From contig NZ_BMTP01000006.1 in assembly GCF_014649735.1 (NCBI RefSeq), positions 248,001 to 312,000 on the forward strand: DNA of 64,000 nt, written 5' to 3'. This document shows, piece after piece, positions 54,866 through 63,994 of the stretch (position 1 is the stretch's first letter; each line of letters begins with the position of its first letter). The notes under the pieces were generated by a model. That model did no database searches. It was given only the letters and a program-made list of their open reading frames with translations, and had not been told where the DNA came from. Both the position numbers and the translations under genes were made by a program. Origin of the DNA: Streptomyces lavendofoliae. Lineage in GTDB: Bacteria; Actinomycetota; Actinomycetes; Streptomycetales; Streptomycetaceae.

Positions 54866-55279
54866 TCAGCCGGCGGCGTTGTCGACGCGCAGCCGCACCT
54901 GGTCCTCAAGGCGTTCGAGGCTGCGGTCGAGGGCGTCGTTCACCGGCCCCTCGCCCGGGTCGTGGCTCTCCTCGAAGAACGACAGGTGCACGGTCACCTC
55001 GCTGGTTCCGCTGTCGATGCCGGCCACCTGGAGCCAACCGGCGTAGGCACCCTGCTCCCTGGTGCCCCATTCCAGGCGCATCTGGTCCTTCTCGGCGCGG
55101 AACAGGGCGGAGGTGTCCTCGTCGGTGCGGTCCTCGTGGACGGTGACGGCGGGCAGTTGCCCGGGGTGCACGTGCAGGGCCTCGGGCAGCCAGTGGTCGA
55201 GCTGGTCGATGTTGGCGGCCTGGTCGAAGACGTGCTCGGGCAGGGCCGGCATCGTGCGGGAACGCTCGTACTCGGTCAT
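54866..55279 (-). CDS. SRPBCC/polyketide cyclase-like protein
   Basis: A 137-residue START-like protein: MPALPEHVFDQAANIDQLDHWLPEALHV at the N terminus is the typical helix-grip opening, with strands ALFRAEKDQMRLEWG and EVTVHLSFFEESHDPGEG and a final amphipathic helix. Members bind hydrophobic ligands. The ATG at 55279 follows GGAACGGTGGAG. It forms an operon with the small Cys-pair gene downstream. Confidence 0.85.
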   Translation of the reverse strand: MTEYERSRTMPALPEHVFDQAANIDQLDHWLPEALHVHPGQLPAVTVHEDRTDEDTSALFRAEKDQMRLEWGTREQGAYAGWLQVAGIDSGTSEVTVHLSFFEESHDPGEGPVNDALDRSLERLEDQVRLRVDNAAG

Positions 55280-55393
55280 CGCTCCACCGTTCCTCGTTCG
55301 TCGGCTCAAGGGTGTCCGCACTGACGGGTGCCCTCCCTGCCGCAGCTGAAGCCGGCAGGAAAGGTGGGGGAAGCGTGAAGGGAGACAAGGAAA

Positions 55394-55424
55394 GCCCCGG
55401 CTGGACGGGGGAACCAGCCGGGGC
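55394..55424 (-). terminator. terminator of the MFS transporter gene
   Basis: GCCCCGGCTGG (55394-55404) and CCAGCCGGGGC (55414-55424) form a perfect 11-bp stem with a 9-base loop. On the minus strand it is followed by TTTCCTTGTC, a U-rich tail, so it should end the leftward MFS transcript. The rest of the 55280-55608 gap holds only a 16-bp tandem duplication (GGGTGACGACCGTCA, from 55567) and GCGCCGCCGTC repeats. Confidence 0.75.
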
Positions 55425-55608
55425 AGTGTGTGGCGGTCGTGAAGGCGTCTTCACAACCGACTGTATGAACGATAAACCATTAAGCGGCGTTCGATCCAAT
55501 CGGGCACCCTCGCCCCCCGTCGGGGCGCCGACCGTGACGGCGCCGCCGTCGAGGCGCCGCCGCCACGGGTGACGACCGTCAGGGGTGACGACCGTCAGGG
55601 CGCCGCCG

Positions 55609-57126
55609 TCACGGGGCCGCCGTGCGCGCGGTGGCACCGGCCGGCCGTCCCGCGGCCTCGGCCTCGGCGGCCTGCGCGGACAGCGGGGTCGCGATGTCCT
55701 CCAGCGACCTGCCCTCCGCGGCGACGGCGAAGAACCACGCCACCAGACCGGCCGCCACCATCAGCGTGGCACCGATGCAGAAGGCCAGGACCGTTTCCGC
55801 GACCACGCCGCTCTCGGTGAGCCCGGCGAAGATCAGCGGACCGGAGATGCCACCGGCGGCCGTGCCGACCGCGTAGAAGAACGCGATGGCCATCGCGCGG
55901 GTCTCCATCGGGAAGATCTCGCTGACCGTGAGGTACGCCGAGCTGGCACCGGCGGAGGCGAAGAAGAGGACCACGCACCAGCTGAGGGTCATGGTGGTGG
56001 CGGTCAGCCAGCCGTTGGAGAACATCCACGCCGTCACGAAGAGCAGGACGCCGGAGATGACGTACGTGCCCGCGATCATCGGGCGCCGGCCCCAGGTGTC
56101 GAACAGGCGGCCGAGCAGCAGGGGGCCCATGAAGTTGCCGAACGCGATGACCGCGAAGAAGTACCCGGTCGAGCCGGTGCCGACGTCGAAGAATGTCACC
56201 AGGATGGCCCCGAAGCCGAAGGTGATGGCGTTGTAGAGGAAGGCCTGGCCGATGAAGAGGGCCAGGCCGAGCACCGCCCGCCGCGGGTAGGCGCGGAAGA
56301 GGGTGCGGGCGATCTGCACGAAGCCGACGCTGTGCCGCTGCTTGATGGTGATCGCCCCGGCCGGTTCGGGCAGCGGCCGGCCTGTGTCGGCCTCCACCTG
56401 CCGCTCGACGTCCTCCACCAGCCGCTCCGCGTCCTCCTCGCGACCGTGGATGAACATCCAGCGGGGGCTTTCGGGCACATGGCGGCGGACGAGCAGGATG
56501 ACCAGGCCGAGGACCACGCCGAGACCGAAGGAGATCCGCCAGCCGAGGTCCTTGGGGAGGAGGTCCGTGTCGAGGGCGAGGACGGACAGCAGGGCGCCGC
56601 CCATGGCGCCGAGCCAGAAGCTCCCGTTGATGATGAGGTCCACGCGGCCGCGGTACTTGCTGGGGATCAGCTCGTCGATGGCGGAGTTGATGGCGGCGTA
56701 CTCGCCGCCGATGCCGAAGCCGGTCAGGAAGCGGAAGACGAAGAACCACCAGACGGAGAAGGACAGTGCCGTCAGCGCCGTGGCGACGAGGTAGACCGCG
56801 AGCGTGATCAGGAAGAGCTTCTTGCGGCCGAACCGGTCGGTGAGCCAGCCGAAGAACAGCGCGCCCGAGCACGCGCCCGCCACGTACAGCGCGGCGGCGA
56901 CACCGGTGACCTGCGCGCTGCTGATGGCGAGGCCGCTGCCCTCCTCGGACAGCCGGCCGGCCATGCTGCCGACGATGGTGACTTCCAGGCCGTCCAGGAT
57001 CCAGACGGTCCCCAGGCCGATGACGATCATCCAGTGCCAGCGCGACCAGGGCAATCTGTCCAGCCGCGCCGGTACCTGGGTGGTCACCGTCCCGTGGGAC
57101 GCTTTCCCGAGCTCCGGCTCACTCAT
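55609..57126 (-). CDS. MFS transporter (metabolite/sugar porter-like)
   Basis: A 505-residue major facilitator with 12 predicted helices. [14 protein letters not shown] is the loop 2-3 signature, and [30 protein letters not shown] is the helix 4-5 region of the sugar-porter/metabolite:H+ symporter branch. It is likely an organic-acid or sugar transporter. The central loop and tail are long and acidic. The ATG is at 57126, and a hairpin at 55394-55424 ends the transcript. It is divergent from the SDR gene. Confidence 0.92.
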   Translation of the reverse strand: MSEPELGKASHGTVTTQVPARLDRLPWSRWHWMIVIGLGTVWILDGLEVTIVGSMAGRLSEEGSGLAISSAQVTGVAAALYVAGACSGALFFGWLTDRFGRKKLFLITLAVYLVATALTALSFSVWWFFVFRFLTGFGIGGEYAAINSAIDELIPSKYRGRVDLIINGSFWLGAMGGALLSVLALDTDLLPKDLGWRISFGLGVVLGLVILLVRRHVPESPRWMFIHGREEDAERLVEDVERQVEADTGRPLPEPAGAITIKQRHSVGFVQIARTLFRAYPRRAVLGLALFIGQAFLYNAITFGFGAILVTFFDVGTGSTGYFFAVIAFGNFMGPLLLGRLFDTWGRRPMIAGTYVISGVLLFVTAWMFSNGWLTATTMTLSWCVVLFFASAGASSAYLTVSEIFPMETRAMAIAFFYAVGTAAGGISGPLIFAGLTESGVVAETVLAFCIGATLMVAAGLVAWFFAVAAEGRSLEDIATPLSAQAAEAEAAGRPAGATARTAAP

Positions 57127-57213
57127 GGGTCACCTCCGAGGCGTGAAGACTGCGGGCGGGTACCCGATGGTCAAGGCGGTGAAACGGTGGGGCCGGTGGG
57201 TACCCGCCGGCCC

Positions 57214-58062
57214 ATGGACACCGTGAAGCCCCTGGCGGTGGTGACCGGCGCGTCGAGCGGGATCGGCCTCGCCCTGGCCCGGGTGTTCGCCGGCCGGGGG
57301 TTCGACCTCGTGGTGTGCGCCGAGGACGCGGCCGTGACGGCCGTCGCCGACGAGCTGCGCGACCTCGGCGCCGGTGTCGTCGCCGTCCGGGCCGACCTCG
57401 CCGTGTACGACGGGGTCGAGCAGCTCTACGCGGCGGTGCTGGCCACCGGCCGGCCGGTGGCCGCCGCCGTGCTCAACGCCGGGGTGGGCGCGGGCGGGGC
57501 GTTCACCGACGTCGACCTGGCGGACCACGCCCGGATCATCGACCTCAACGTCAGCTCGACGGTCCACCTGGCGCACCGGCTGCTGCCCGGCATGATCGCG
57601 GCGGGCGCGGGACGGCTCATGATCACCTCCTCGGTGGCCTCGATGGCCCCCGGACCGTTCCAGTCGGTCTACAACGCCTCCAAGTCGTTCCTGCAGTCGT
57701 TCGCCCAGGCACTGCGGGAGGAGCTGCGGGGCACCGGCGTGACGGTGACGGTCCTGATGCCCGGCCCCACCCGGACCGCCTTCTTCCGTCGCGCGGGCAT
57801 GGCCGGCACCCGGCTGGGGCGCATGGTGAAGGACGATCCGGCCGTGGTCGCCGAGCAGGGGTTCGCGGCCCTGCGGCGCGGCCGGGGCAGGGTGACCGCC
57901 GGATCGGCGGCGACCAGGGTCCTGGGCACGGTCGTCAAACCGCTGCCCGACCGTCTCACGGCCCTCGGCCAGCGGTTCCTGTCGGAACCCCGCCCCCGCG
58001 CCCGGAACCGGAATCGCACCCGAAACAACCGCAACCTCACCCGCACCCGGCCCGGCACCTGA
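57214..58062 (+). CDS. short-chain dehydrogenase/reductase with basic C-terminal tail
   Basis: A 282-residue SDR: TGASSGIGLALARVFAGRG cofactor loop, LNAGVGAGGAF, ITSSVASMAPGPFQSVYNASKSFLQSF with the catalytic Ser and Tyr-x3-Lys, and LMPGPTRTAFF. It resembles the DltE/SAM-SDR-type group used for many carbonyl or hydroxyl substrates. The C terminus is unusual: after QRFLSEPRP it ends in about 24 residues almost all Arg, Asn, Thr and Pro. The ATG is at 57214. Confidence 0.9.
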   Translation: MDTVKPLAVVTGASSGIGLALARVFAGRGFDLVVCAEDAAVTAVADELRDLGAGVVAVRADLAVYDGVEQLYAAVLATGRPVAAAVLNAGVGAGGAFTDVDLADHARIIDLNVSSTVHLAHRLLPGMIAAGAGRLMITSSVASMAPGPFQSVYNASKSFLQSFAQALREELRGTGVTVTVLMPGPTRTAFFRRAGMAGTRLGRMVKDDPAVVAEQGFAALRRGRGRVTAGSAATRVLGTVVKPLPDRLTALGQRFLSEPRPRARNRNRTRNNRNLTRTRPGT

Positions 58063-58161
58063 GGCCGCCCTCGCTCGCACCTGAGCCGGCCCGTACGCGT
58101 GCCCGTCCCCGCCCCGCACGGCCGACGCCGACGCCGACGCCGACGGCCGGCGACCGGCCGC

Positions 58162-58327
58162 CTAGGGCGGGTCTTTCGGATCGGGCCGGATCGGGGAGCG
58201 GGGTCCGGTGCGTGCGGACGCGAGGCGGAGGAGGGAGCCCCCGCGGAGCATGGGCGACCGACGACAACGCCGCGGACGCGCGTGCCGGGGCACGCGAGCC
58301 CGGCAAGATCCGGAAGACACGCCCTAG
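58162..58327. mobile_element. MITE-like element with 28-bp terminal inverted repeats
   Basis: The ends at 58162-58189 and 58300-58327 are inverted repeats with four mismatches. Each begins CTAGGGCG-(G/T)-GTCTT-(T/C)-CGGATC and ends GCCGG. The 166-bp body has no coding capacity. CTAG at both outer ends could be a target duplication or part of the repeat. The right-hand CTAG provides the TAG stop of the dehydrogenase gene. CTAG is rare in genes of high-GC genomes, so stop codons are natural targets. No transposase is nearby, so it would need one in trans. Confidence 0.75.
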
Positions 58328-59367
58328 CCCCCCAGCACCCGCGGGTTGGCGCAGTGGGCCAGGGGTTCGCCGCGCAGGTACCGGGCCGCGTCCTCCGCGA
58401 CGATGCGCGCCGCCTTGTGGGCCACCTCCCGGCTGGCGCCCGCGATATGCGGGGTGAGGACGACGCCCGGCGTGGACAGCAGCCGGGCGCCGGCCGGGAC
58501 CGGCTCGGCGGGGAACACGTCGAAGCCCGCGCCCGCGAGGTGCCCCGAGTCCAGGGCGTCGCACACGGCCTCGTAGTCGAGGAGCGCCCCCCGGGCGCAG
58601 TTGACGAGCACCGAGCCGGGCGGCATCGCGGCGATCTCGGCGGCCCCGACCATGCCCTTGGTCTCGTCCGTCACGCGCGCGTGCAGCGAGACGATCCGCG
58701 ACCGGCGCAGCAACTCGTCCAGGGGCACGAGCGCGGCGACGCCCTCCACCGCCTCGGGCCGCACGTACGGGTCGTGGACCAGGACCTCGGCCCCCATGGC
58801 GGCCAGGACGCGGGCCACCCGGGACCCGATCGCGCCGAAGCCGACCAGGCCGACGACCGAGCCGTCGATCTCGACGCCGCAGTTGTCGTAGTCGTAGTAG
58901 TCACCGCGCCAGACGGCGTGCTTGAGGTCGGTGTGGACGTCGCCGATGCCGCGGGCGGCGGCGAGGATCAGCGCGAGGGTGTGCTCGGCGGTGGCCACGG
59001 CGTTGCGGCCGGGGGCGTAGCACACGGCGACGCCGTGGCGGGTGGCCGCCTCCAGGTCGGCGTTGACCGGGCCGCCCCGGCTGACGCAGAACAGCTCCAG
59101 GTCGGGACAGGCGGTCAGGACGCGTTCGGTGAGCGGGGCCATCTGGGTGAGGCAGATCCGGACGCCGTTCAGCGCCTCGATGAGTTCGTCCTCGGTGCCG
59201 GACGCCTCGTCGACCCCGGCGACCGGGCCGAAGGGCGTGTGCGGCCAGGGCAGGCGGAGTTCCCGTACGTCCAGCACGGCGCCTTCCGGGGCGGCGGCGC
59301 GCAGTTCCCGTGTCAGGAGCCGGGGCAGGACGAAGTGGTCGCCGGCGGCGAGGACGGTGGTGGTCAC
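58324..59367 (-). CDS. D-2-hydroxyacid dehydrogenase family protein
   Basis: A 347-residue D-isomer-specific dehydrogenase. VGLVGFGAIGSRVARVL is the NAD-binding fingerprint, and VSLHARVTDETKGMVGAAEIAAMPPGSVLVNCARGALLD is family signature. The catalytic Arg (SRGG or CARG), Glu (FPAEPV) and His (TPHIAGAS) are in place. It likely reduces or oxidises a 2-keto/2-hydroxy acid made by the kinase operon upstream. The GTG at 59367 follows GGGAG. The stop codon lies inside the MITE end. Confidence 0.92.
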   Translation of the reverse strand: MTTTVLAAGDHFVLPRLLTRELRAAAPEGAVLDVRELRLPWPHTPFGPVAGVDEASGTEDELIEALNGVRICLTQMAPLTERVLTACPDLELFCVSRGGPVNADLEAATRHGVAVCYAPGRNAVATAEHTLALILAAARGIGDVHTDLKHAVWRGDYYDYDNCGVEIDGSVVGLVGFGAIGSRVARVLAAMGAEVLVHDPYVRPEAVEGVAALVPLDELLRRSRIVSLHARVTDETKGMVGAAEIAAMPPGSVLVNCARGALLDYEAVCDALDSGHLAGAGFDVFPAEPVPAGARLLSTPGVVLTPHIAGASREVAHKAARIVAEDAARYLRGEPLAHCANPRVLGG

Positions 59368-59381
59368 GGTGGTGCTCCCGT

Positions 59382-60002
59382 TCAGTGGGTGATGGGGACG
59401 GCGGGTGCGTTGAGCCGCAGCAGAGACGCCTGCCGTCCGGGCAGCAGCCGCAGTTCGGTCAGGGCGCCGTTCTCCAGGGCCGGGAAGACCCGGCGGTAGC
59501 GGGCGAGCGGGATGCCGAGAAGTTCGCACAGCGCCAGGCGTACGAGGGTGGAATGGGCGACGACCAGGACGCGGCCGCCGGGCAGTTCCCGCGCGACCTC
59601 CTCCAGGCAGGCGACCGCACGGCCGGCCGCCGCCACCGGGTCCTCGCCGCCCGGCAGGTGGTGGGCCACCGGGTCGGTCAGGAAGGCGGCCAGCGCGTCG
59701 GGGAACTCCTCGGCCATCTCCTCGCGCGTCAGCCCGTCGCCGCGCCCGAAGTCCAGCTCGTACAGCCGCTCGTCGACGCGGGCGGTGAGCCCGAGCGCGG
59801 TCGCGGCGGGTTCGGCGGTGAGCCGGGCCCGGGACAGCGGGGAGCAGAGGACGGCGTCGAGCCGCCGGCCGGCGGCCCAGGCGCCGAGTGTGGCGGCCTG
59901 CGCGAGGCCGCGCCCGGTGAGCGGCACGTCGGTGCGGCCCGCGTAGCGGTTCTCCGCGTGCCAGGCGGTCTCGCCGTGGCGCACCAGGACGAAGTCGGTC
60001 AC
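59382..60002 (-). CDS. histidine phosphatase family protein
   Basis: A 206-residue phosphoglycerate-mutase-like phosphatase: LVRHGETAWHAENRYAGRTDVPLTGRG with the catalytic RHG, and a second His in LVVAHSTLVRLAL. Family members dephosphorylate sugar phosphates or phosphoglycerate. The GTG start overlaps the stop of the FGGY kinase (GTGA), so it is part of the polyol/sugar operon. It may remove phosphate from a kinase product or intermediate. Confidence 0.9.
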   Translation of the reverse strand: MTDFVLVRHGETAWHAENRYAGRTDVPLTGRGLAQAATLGAWAAGRRLDAVLCSPLSRARLTAEPAATALGLTARVDERLYELDFGRGDGLTREEMAEEFPDALAAFLTDPVAHHLPGGEDPVAAAGRAVACLEEVARELPGGRVLVVAHSTLVRLALCELLGIPLARYRRVFPALENGALTELRLLPGRQASLLRLNAPAVPITH

Positions 60003-61483
60003 TGCTCTGCCTTTCCGTGGGCGTGTGCCGCCACGGCGGGCTCCAGCCAGCCGCGCCTGGTCAGTTCGTCGACGAAGTCGAGGTACACGGGCGTGAGCCG
60101 GGCATGGCGGGCCGGGTCGGGGACCCGCTCGTCGCGGAGGCGAACCATGGCGGCGGCCGCCTCCTCCAGGGTGGCGCCCGACGCGGTCGCGGCGAGCACC
60201 GCCATGCCGGTGGCGCTCTCGGCGTGCTCGGGGATGCCGACCGCGCGGCCGAGGACGTCGGCGCGCAGCTGCGACCAGTAGCGGTTGCGGGCGCCGCCGC
60301 CGGTGAAGGTGAGCGGGCCGCCGACGGGCGCGCCGATGTGGTCGAGGCGGTCGAGACAGAGGCGTTCGACGCAGGCCGTGCCCAGCAGCAGGGCGTGGAA
60401 CTCCTCGGCGTCGCCCGCCACGTCGCCGAGGACGAACGGGGTGGCGTCGGGGGCGCGGAACGGGAACCGTTCGCCGCCCCCGCCCACGAGGGGGTAGGCG
60501 ACGGCGGTGGACCCGGTCGCGGCGGCCCGGGCGGTGAGGGCGTCCGGGTCGGCGCCGGGGAAGCGCCGGGTCAGGGCTCCGGCGCCGCTGCTGGACGCGC
60601 CGCCGGGCAGCCACGTCCCGCCGGGTCCGCGGTGGCAGTAGACCACTCCCCCGGGGTCGCGTACGAGGTGGGGGCTGACCCCCTTGAGGACGAGGGTGGT
60701 GCCGAGCACCGCGTTCCAGGCGCCGGGGGCGAGCGCCCCGGCGCCGATCTGCGCGGCGCAGCCGTCCGTCGTGCCCGCCACGATCGGCGTGCCGGCGGGG
60801 AGCCCGGTCGCGGACGCGGCGTCGGCGCACACGGTGCCGATGACGGTGCCGGGCCGGACCACGTCCGGCAGCAGTGCGACCGGGACGCCGAGCCGGGCCA
60901 GTTCGTCCTCCGGCCACCGCTCGTCGACCAGGTGGTAGCCGGTCTTCAAAGCGTGGCCGGCGTCGGCGGCGACCTGGTGGCCGGCCAGCCGCCAGGTGAC
61001 CAGGTCGGCCTGGTGGAGCAGCCGGGCGCCGGGGAAGTCGGTGTTGTCCAGCAGCCACAGCAGCTTGGGCAGCGCCCAGGACGGCTGCATGGTCCGGTAC
61101 CCGAGTTCCTGCCAGACGTCCTCCCCGGCCTTGTTGACGCGGGCGGTGTAGGCGCGGGCGCGCCCGTCGTCGTACATCAGGCCGGGGGTGAGGGGCCCGC
61201 CGCGCTCGTCGGCGAGGAGGACCGTGCCGGAGGTGGCGTCGACGGCCAGGCCGCGGACGCGGTCGGGCTCGATGCCGGTGAGGGTGTCGCGGCACGCCGC
61301 CGCGACGGCGGACCACCACTGCTCGGGGTCCTGTTCGTGGCGCACGCCGTCGCGCCGGCCGGTGAGCGGGCGGGACGCGGCGGCGACCAGCCGGCCGGTG
61401 CCGTCGACGGCGACCGCGCGGGCGCTCTGGGTGCCGAGGTCGAGGCCGATGTGGACGGCGTCGGCGGCCGGGGCATCAGACAT
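59999..61483 (-). CDS. FGGY-family carbohydrate kinase (xylulokinase-like)
   Basis: A 494-residue FGGY kinase: IGLDLGTQSARAVAVD phosphate loop, HEQDPEQWWSAV, TTDGCAAQIGAGAL and LTFTGGGARNRYWSQLRADVLG in the C-terminal half. It resembles xylulokinase/ribulokinase relatives; the true sugar is unknown. The ATG at 61483 overlaps the upstream kinase gene by 8 bp. Confidence 0.9.
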   Translation of the reverse strand: MSDAPAADAVHIGLDLGTQSARAVAVDGTGRLVAAASRPLTGRRDGVRHEQDPEQWWSAVAAACRDTLTGIEPDRVRGLAVDATSGTVLLADERGGPLTPGLMYDDGRARAYTARVNKAGEDVWQELGYRTMQPSWALPKLLWLLDNTDFPGARLLHQADLVTWRLAGHQVAADAGHALKTGYHLVDERWPEDELARLGVPVALLPDVVRPGTVIGTVCADAASATGLPAGTPIVAGTTDGCAAQIGAGALAPGAWNAVLGTTLVLKGVSPHLVRDPGGVVYCHRGPGGTWLPGGASSSGAGALTRRFPGADPDALTARAAATGSTAVAYPLVGGGGERFPFRAPDATPFVLGDVAGDAEEFHALLLGTACVERLCLDRLDHIGAPVGGPLTFTGGGARNRYWSQLRADVLGRAVGIPEHAESATGMAVLAATASGATLEEAAAAMVRLRDERVPDPARHARLTPVYLDFVDELTRRGWLEPAVAAHAHGKAEQ

Positions 61484-63008
61484 GGGGGGCTTCCTGTACG
61501 TCGGGGGCGGCGGCGGGCGACCAGCCCAGGGAGCGGGCGGCCGCGCGCCAGGTGAGGAACGACTCGTAGCGCCCGTCGTAGTAGGCGCCGCGTCGGGGGT
61601 CGGGCTCCCAGACGGAGCGCATGCGGACGTACTCGGCGGCGGCTTCGCGCATGCCGGGCTCGGCGCCGCCGGCGACGAGCCCGGTCAGGAAGGCCCCTTT
61701 GGCCCCGAGCTCGGTGTCCGCGCTGCGGGCGGTGGGGACGCCGGTGACGTCGGCGATGAGGCGGCACCAGGCGTCGCTGGCGGAACCGCCGCCGCACAGG
61801 CGCAGTTCGTGGACGTCGGTGCCGGACGCCCGCAGGCAGTCGCGGACGACGAGCGAGAGTCCTTCGAACACCGCGAGGGCGAGGTCCGCGGGGGTGTGGT
61901 CGAGGGACAGGCCCCAGAAGGTGCCGCGGGCGCGCGGGTCGAGGAAGGGCGCGCGCTCCCCGGCGGGCGAGAGGTACGGCAGGAACGCCGGTCGGCCCGG
62001 CCGGGGCGCGTTACCGAGGGTTGCGCCGTTGCCGAACGCCAGCTCGCCCAGGGCGGCGGGCCCGGGGACGGCGAGGAGGCGGGACGCCCAGTCGAGGACC
62101 TCGGTGCCGGAGAGCGTGGGGAAGGCGCGCAGGACGCGGTCGCGGCCGCCGTAGGCGATGTTGATGCCGCACGGCTCGCCGGAGGTGTCCACCCGGGCGG
62201 CGACGATCTCGGTGCACAGGGTGGTGCCGAGGATGGCGCACGCCTGGCCGGGTTCGACGGCGCCGGCGCCCCGGGCGGTCGCGGCGATGTCGTACGGGGC
62301 CATCACGACGGGCAGTTCCGCCCGGAGGCCCAGTTCGTCCGCGGCGTGCCGGGTCAGACCGGCGACGCGCTGGTGCTCGCCGACCACCGGGGGCAGGAGG
62401 CGGGCGTACGGGCCGAACCCGAACAGGTCGATGACCTCGGGGTCGTAGGTGCCGGTGGTGTGGTCGAGGAACGGGGCGGAGGCGTCTGACTCGTCGATGG
62501 CGATCGTGCCGGTGAGGTTCAGGAACAGCCAGCCGGCCGCCGTCAGTGCCGTACGGGAGCGCTCCAGGCGCCCGGGGTCGTGCGCGGCGAACCAGCTGAT
62601 CACCGCGTTGGGCATGCCGCCGCAGGTCAGGGAGCCGTTGCGGCGGTATGCCTCCGCCAGGACGCCGTCGGCGGCCCAGCGGGTGAGCAGGCCGCCCGCG
62701 CGGCCGTCGGACCACAGGACGGCGGGCCCGGTGGGGCGGCCGGCGGCGTCGACGAGCCAGCAGCCGTCGCCCTGGGCGGTGAAGGCGACCATCCGTACGG
62801 GGTCGTCGCCCGGACCGAGTCGGGCCAGGGCGTCGCGGGCGGTGCGGACCACGGCGTTCCACACGGCGTCCATGTCCTGCTCGGCCCAGCCGGGGCGGGG
62901 GCGGAGCACCTCGGTGCCGATGCGGGACAGCGCTCTTTCCTGTCCCCGCTCGTCGAAGACGACCGCTTTGATGACGGACGTGCCGACGTCGATGGTGAGA
63001 ACCGTCAT
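61476..63008 (-). CDS. FGGY-family kinase, erythritol kinase (EryA)-like
   Basis: A 510-residue FGGY kinase. TIDVGTSVIKAVVFDERG is the first phosphate loop. FTAQGDGCWLVDAAGRP and WLFLNLTGTIAIDESDAS resemble EryA-type polyol kinases, which share GQGDGTWLV and a DWLYFNLTGE-like segment. C-terminal LRLCGGGSASDAWCRLIADVTG is the family signature. The substrate may be a tetritol or pentitol. First gene of the kinase-kinase-phosphatase-dehydrogenase operon and divergent from the DeoR regulator. Confidence 0.88.
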   Translation of the reverse strand: MTVLTIDVGTSVIKAVVFDERGQERALSRIGTEVLRPRPGWAEQDMDAVWNAVVRTARDALARLGPGDDPVRMVAFTAQGDGCWLVDAAGRPTGPAVLWSDGRAGGLLTRWAADGVLAEAYRRNGSLTCGGMPNAVISWFAAHDPGRLERSRTALTAAGWLFLNLTGTIAIDESDASAPFLDHTTGTYDPEVIDLFGFGPYARLLPPVVGEHQRVAGLTRHAADELGLRAELPVVMAPYDIAATARGAGAVEPGQACAILGTTLCTEIVAARVDTSGEPCGINIAYGGRDRVLRAFPTLSGTEVLDWASRLLAVPGPAALGELAFGNGATLGNAPRPGRPAFLPYLSPAGERAPFLDPRARGTFWGLSLDHTPADLALAVFEGLSLVVRDCLRASGTDVHELRLCGGGSASDAWCRLIADVTGVPTARSADTELGAKGAFLTGLVAGGAEPGMREAAAEYVRMRSVWEPDPRRGAYYDGRYESFLTWRAAARSLGWSPAAAPDVQEAPHV

Positions 63009-63211
63009 GACCGGAATACCTGCCCCTTCGCTCGCGGACGCCAGACAAACCCGCGGCCGGCCCGGTGGTCAATCGGCCGCGCGATTATCCCGTGACGGGT
63101 GGTCGCCGTCGTGTGAGGTGGCGAGCGCGCGCCGCCCGGGCGGGCGGCGCGGGGTGACCGCCGTGTTAAGTTCACGTGAGATTCGCACACGGTGGCAAGG
63201 AGCCGGACGCC
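63009..63211. promoter_or_regulatory. divergent promoter region of the kinase operon and deoR-type gene
   Basis: A 203-bp gap. TCACGTGA (63172-63179) is a perfect 8-bp palindrome 33 bp upstream of the DeoR-type ATG and could be part of an operator. No DeoR-type consensus repeat is clear, and no strong promoter is evident on either strand. Confidence 0.4.
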
Positions 63212-63994
63212 ATGACCCGGATGGACGCGCAGGACGAGCGGCGGCGCAGGCTCCGCGAGCTGGTGACGACCAAGGGGTTCGTCCGGACGAACGACCTGGC
63301 GGACGAGTTCGGCGTGAGTGTGATGACCGTCCACCGCGACCTGGACGCGTTGCAGGCACAGGGGTGGCTGCGGAAGGTGCGCGGCGGGGCGAGCTGTCTG
63401 CCGTCCTCCCAGTTCCACGGCAGCGTGAGCGAGCGCATGACCACGATGGCGCGGACCAAGCAGCTTCTGGCGCGGGCCGCCGCGGACCTGCTGGCGCCCG
63501 GGCAGATCGTGATGCTCGACGACTCGACCACCTGTCTGAGCCTGGCGCGCCAGATGGCCAACCGCACGCCGCTCACGGTGATCACCAACTCGCTGCCCGC
63601 CGTCACCGCGCTGTCGAGGGAGGCGGGGGTGACGCTGATCGCGCTCGGGGGCACGTACTTCCCCGCGTACGACGCCTTCATGGGGTTGCACACGGCCCGG
63701 AGCGTGGAGTCGTACCGAGCGGATGTGCTGTTCATGTCGACGACTGCGGTCACCGGGGACCGCTGCTACCACATGTCGCCCGAGACGGTGCAGGTCAAGC
63801 GGGCGATGATGGCGTCCGCCGCGCGTCGGGTGCTGCTCATCGACCACACCAAGTTCGCCAGCCAGGGGCTGTACGCGCTCGCCCCGCTCACCGACTTCGA
63901 CCTGGTGCTGGTGGACGACGCGGCGCCCGCGGCCCGGGTGCGGCGGCTGCGGGACACAGGTGTCGACGTGCGGACCGTCGACACCTCCCGGTGA
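63212..63994 (+). CDS. DeoR/GlpR-family transcriptional regulator
   Basis: A 260-residue repressor. The N-terminal HTH reads RRRLRELVTTKGFVRTNDLADEFGVSVMTVHRDLDALQAQGWLRKVRGGA, and the C-terminal DeoRC sensor includes IVMLDDSTTCLSLARQM, LTVITNSLPAVTAL, LIALGGTYFPAYDAF and VKRAMMASAARRVLLIDHTKF. DeoR regulators respond to phosphorylated sugars. Its divergent position beside the kinase operon suggests control by a product of those kinases. The ATG at 63212 follows AAGGAG. Confidence 0.93.
   Translation: MTRMDAQDERRRRLRELVTTKGFVRTNDLADEFGVSVMTVHRDLDALQAQGWLRKVRGGASCLPSSQFHGSVSERMTTMARTKQLLARAAADLLAPGQIVMLDDSTTCLSLARQMANRTPLTVITNSLPAVTALSREAGVTLIALGGTYFPAYDAFMGLHTARSVESYRADVLFMSTTAVTGDRCYHMSPETVQVKRAMMASAARRVLLIDHTKFASQGLYALAPLTDFDLVLVDDAAPAARVRRLRDTGVDVRTVDTSR

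Noticed and set aside
58119..58145. GCCGAC triplet repeat as a CRISPR or regulatory repeat
   Set aside because: Only four consecutive copies of six bases without spacers; it is simple-sequence repetition next to the MITE.
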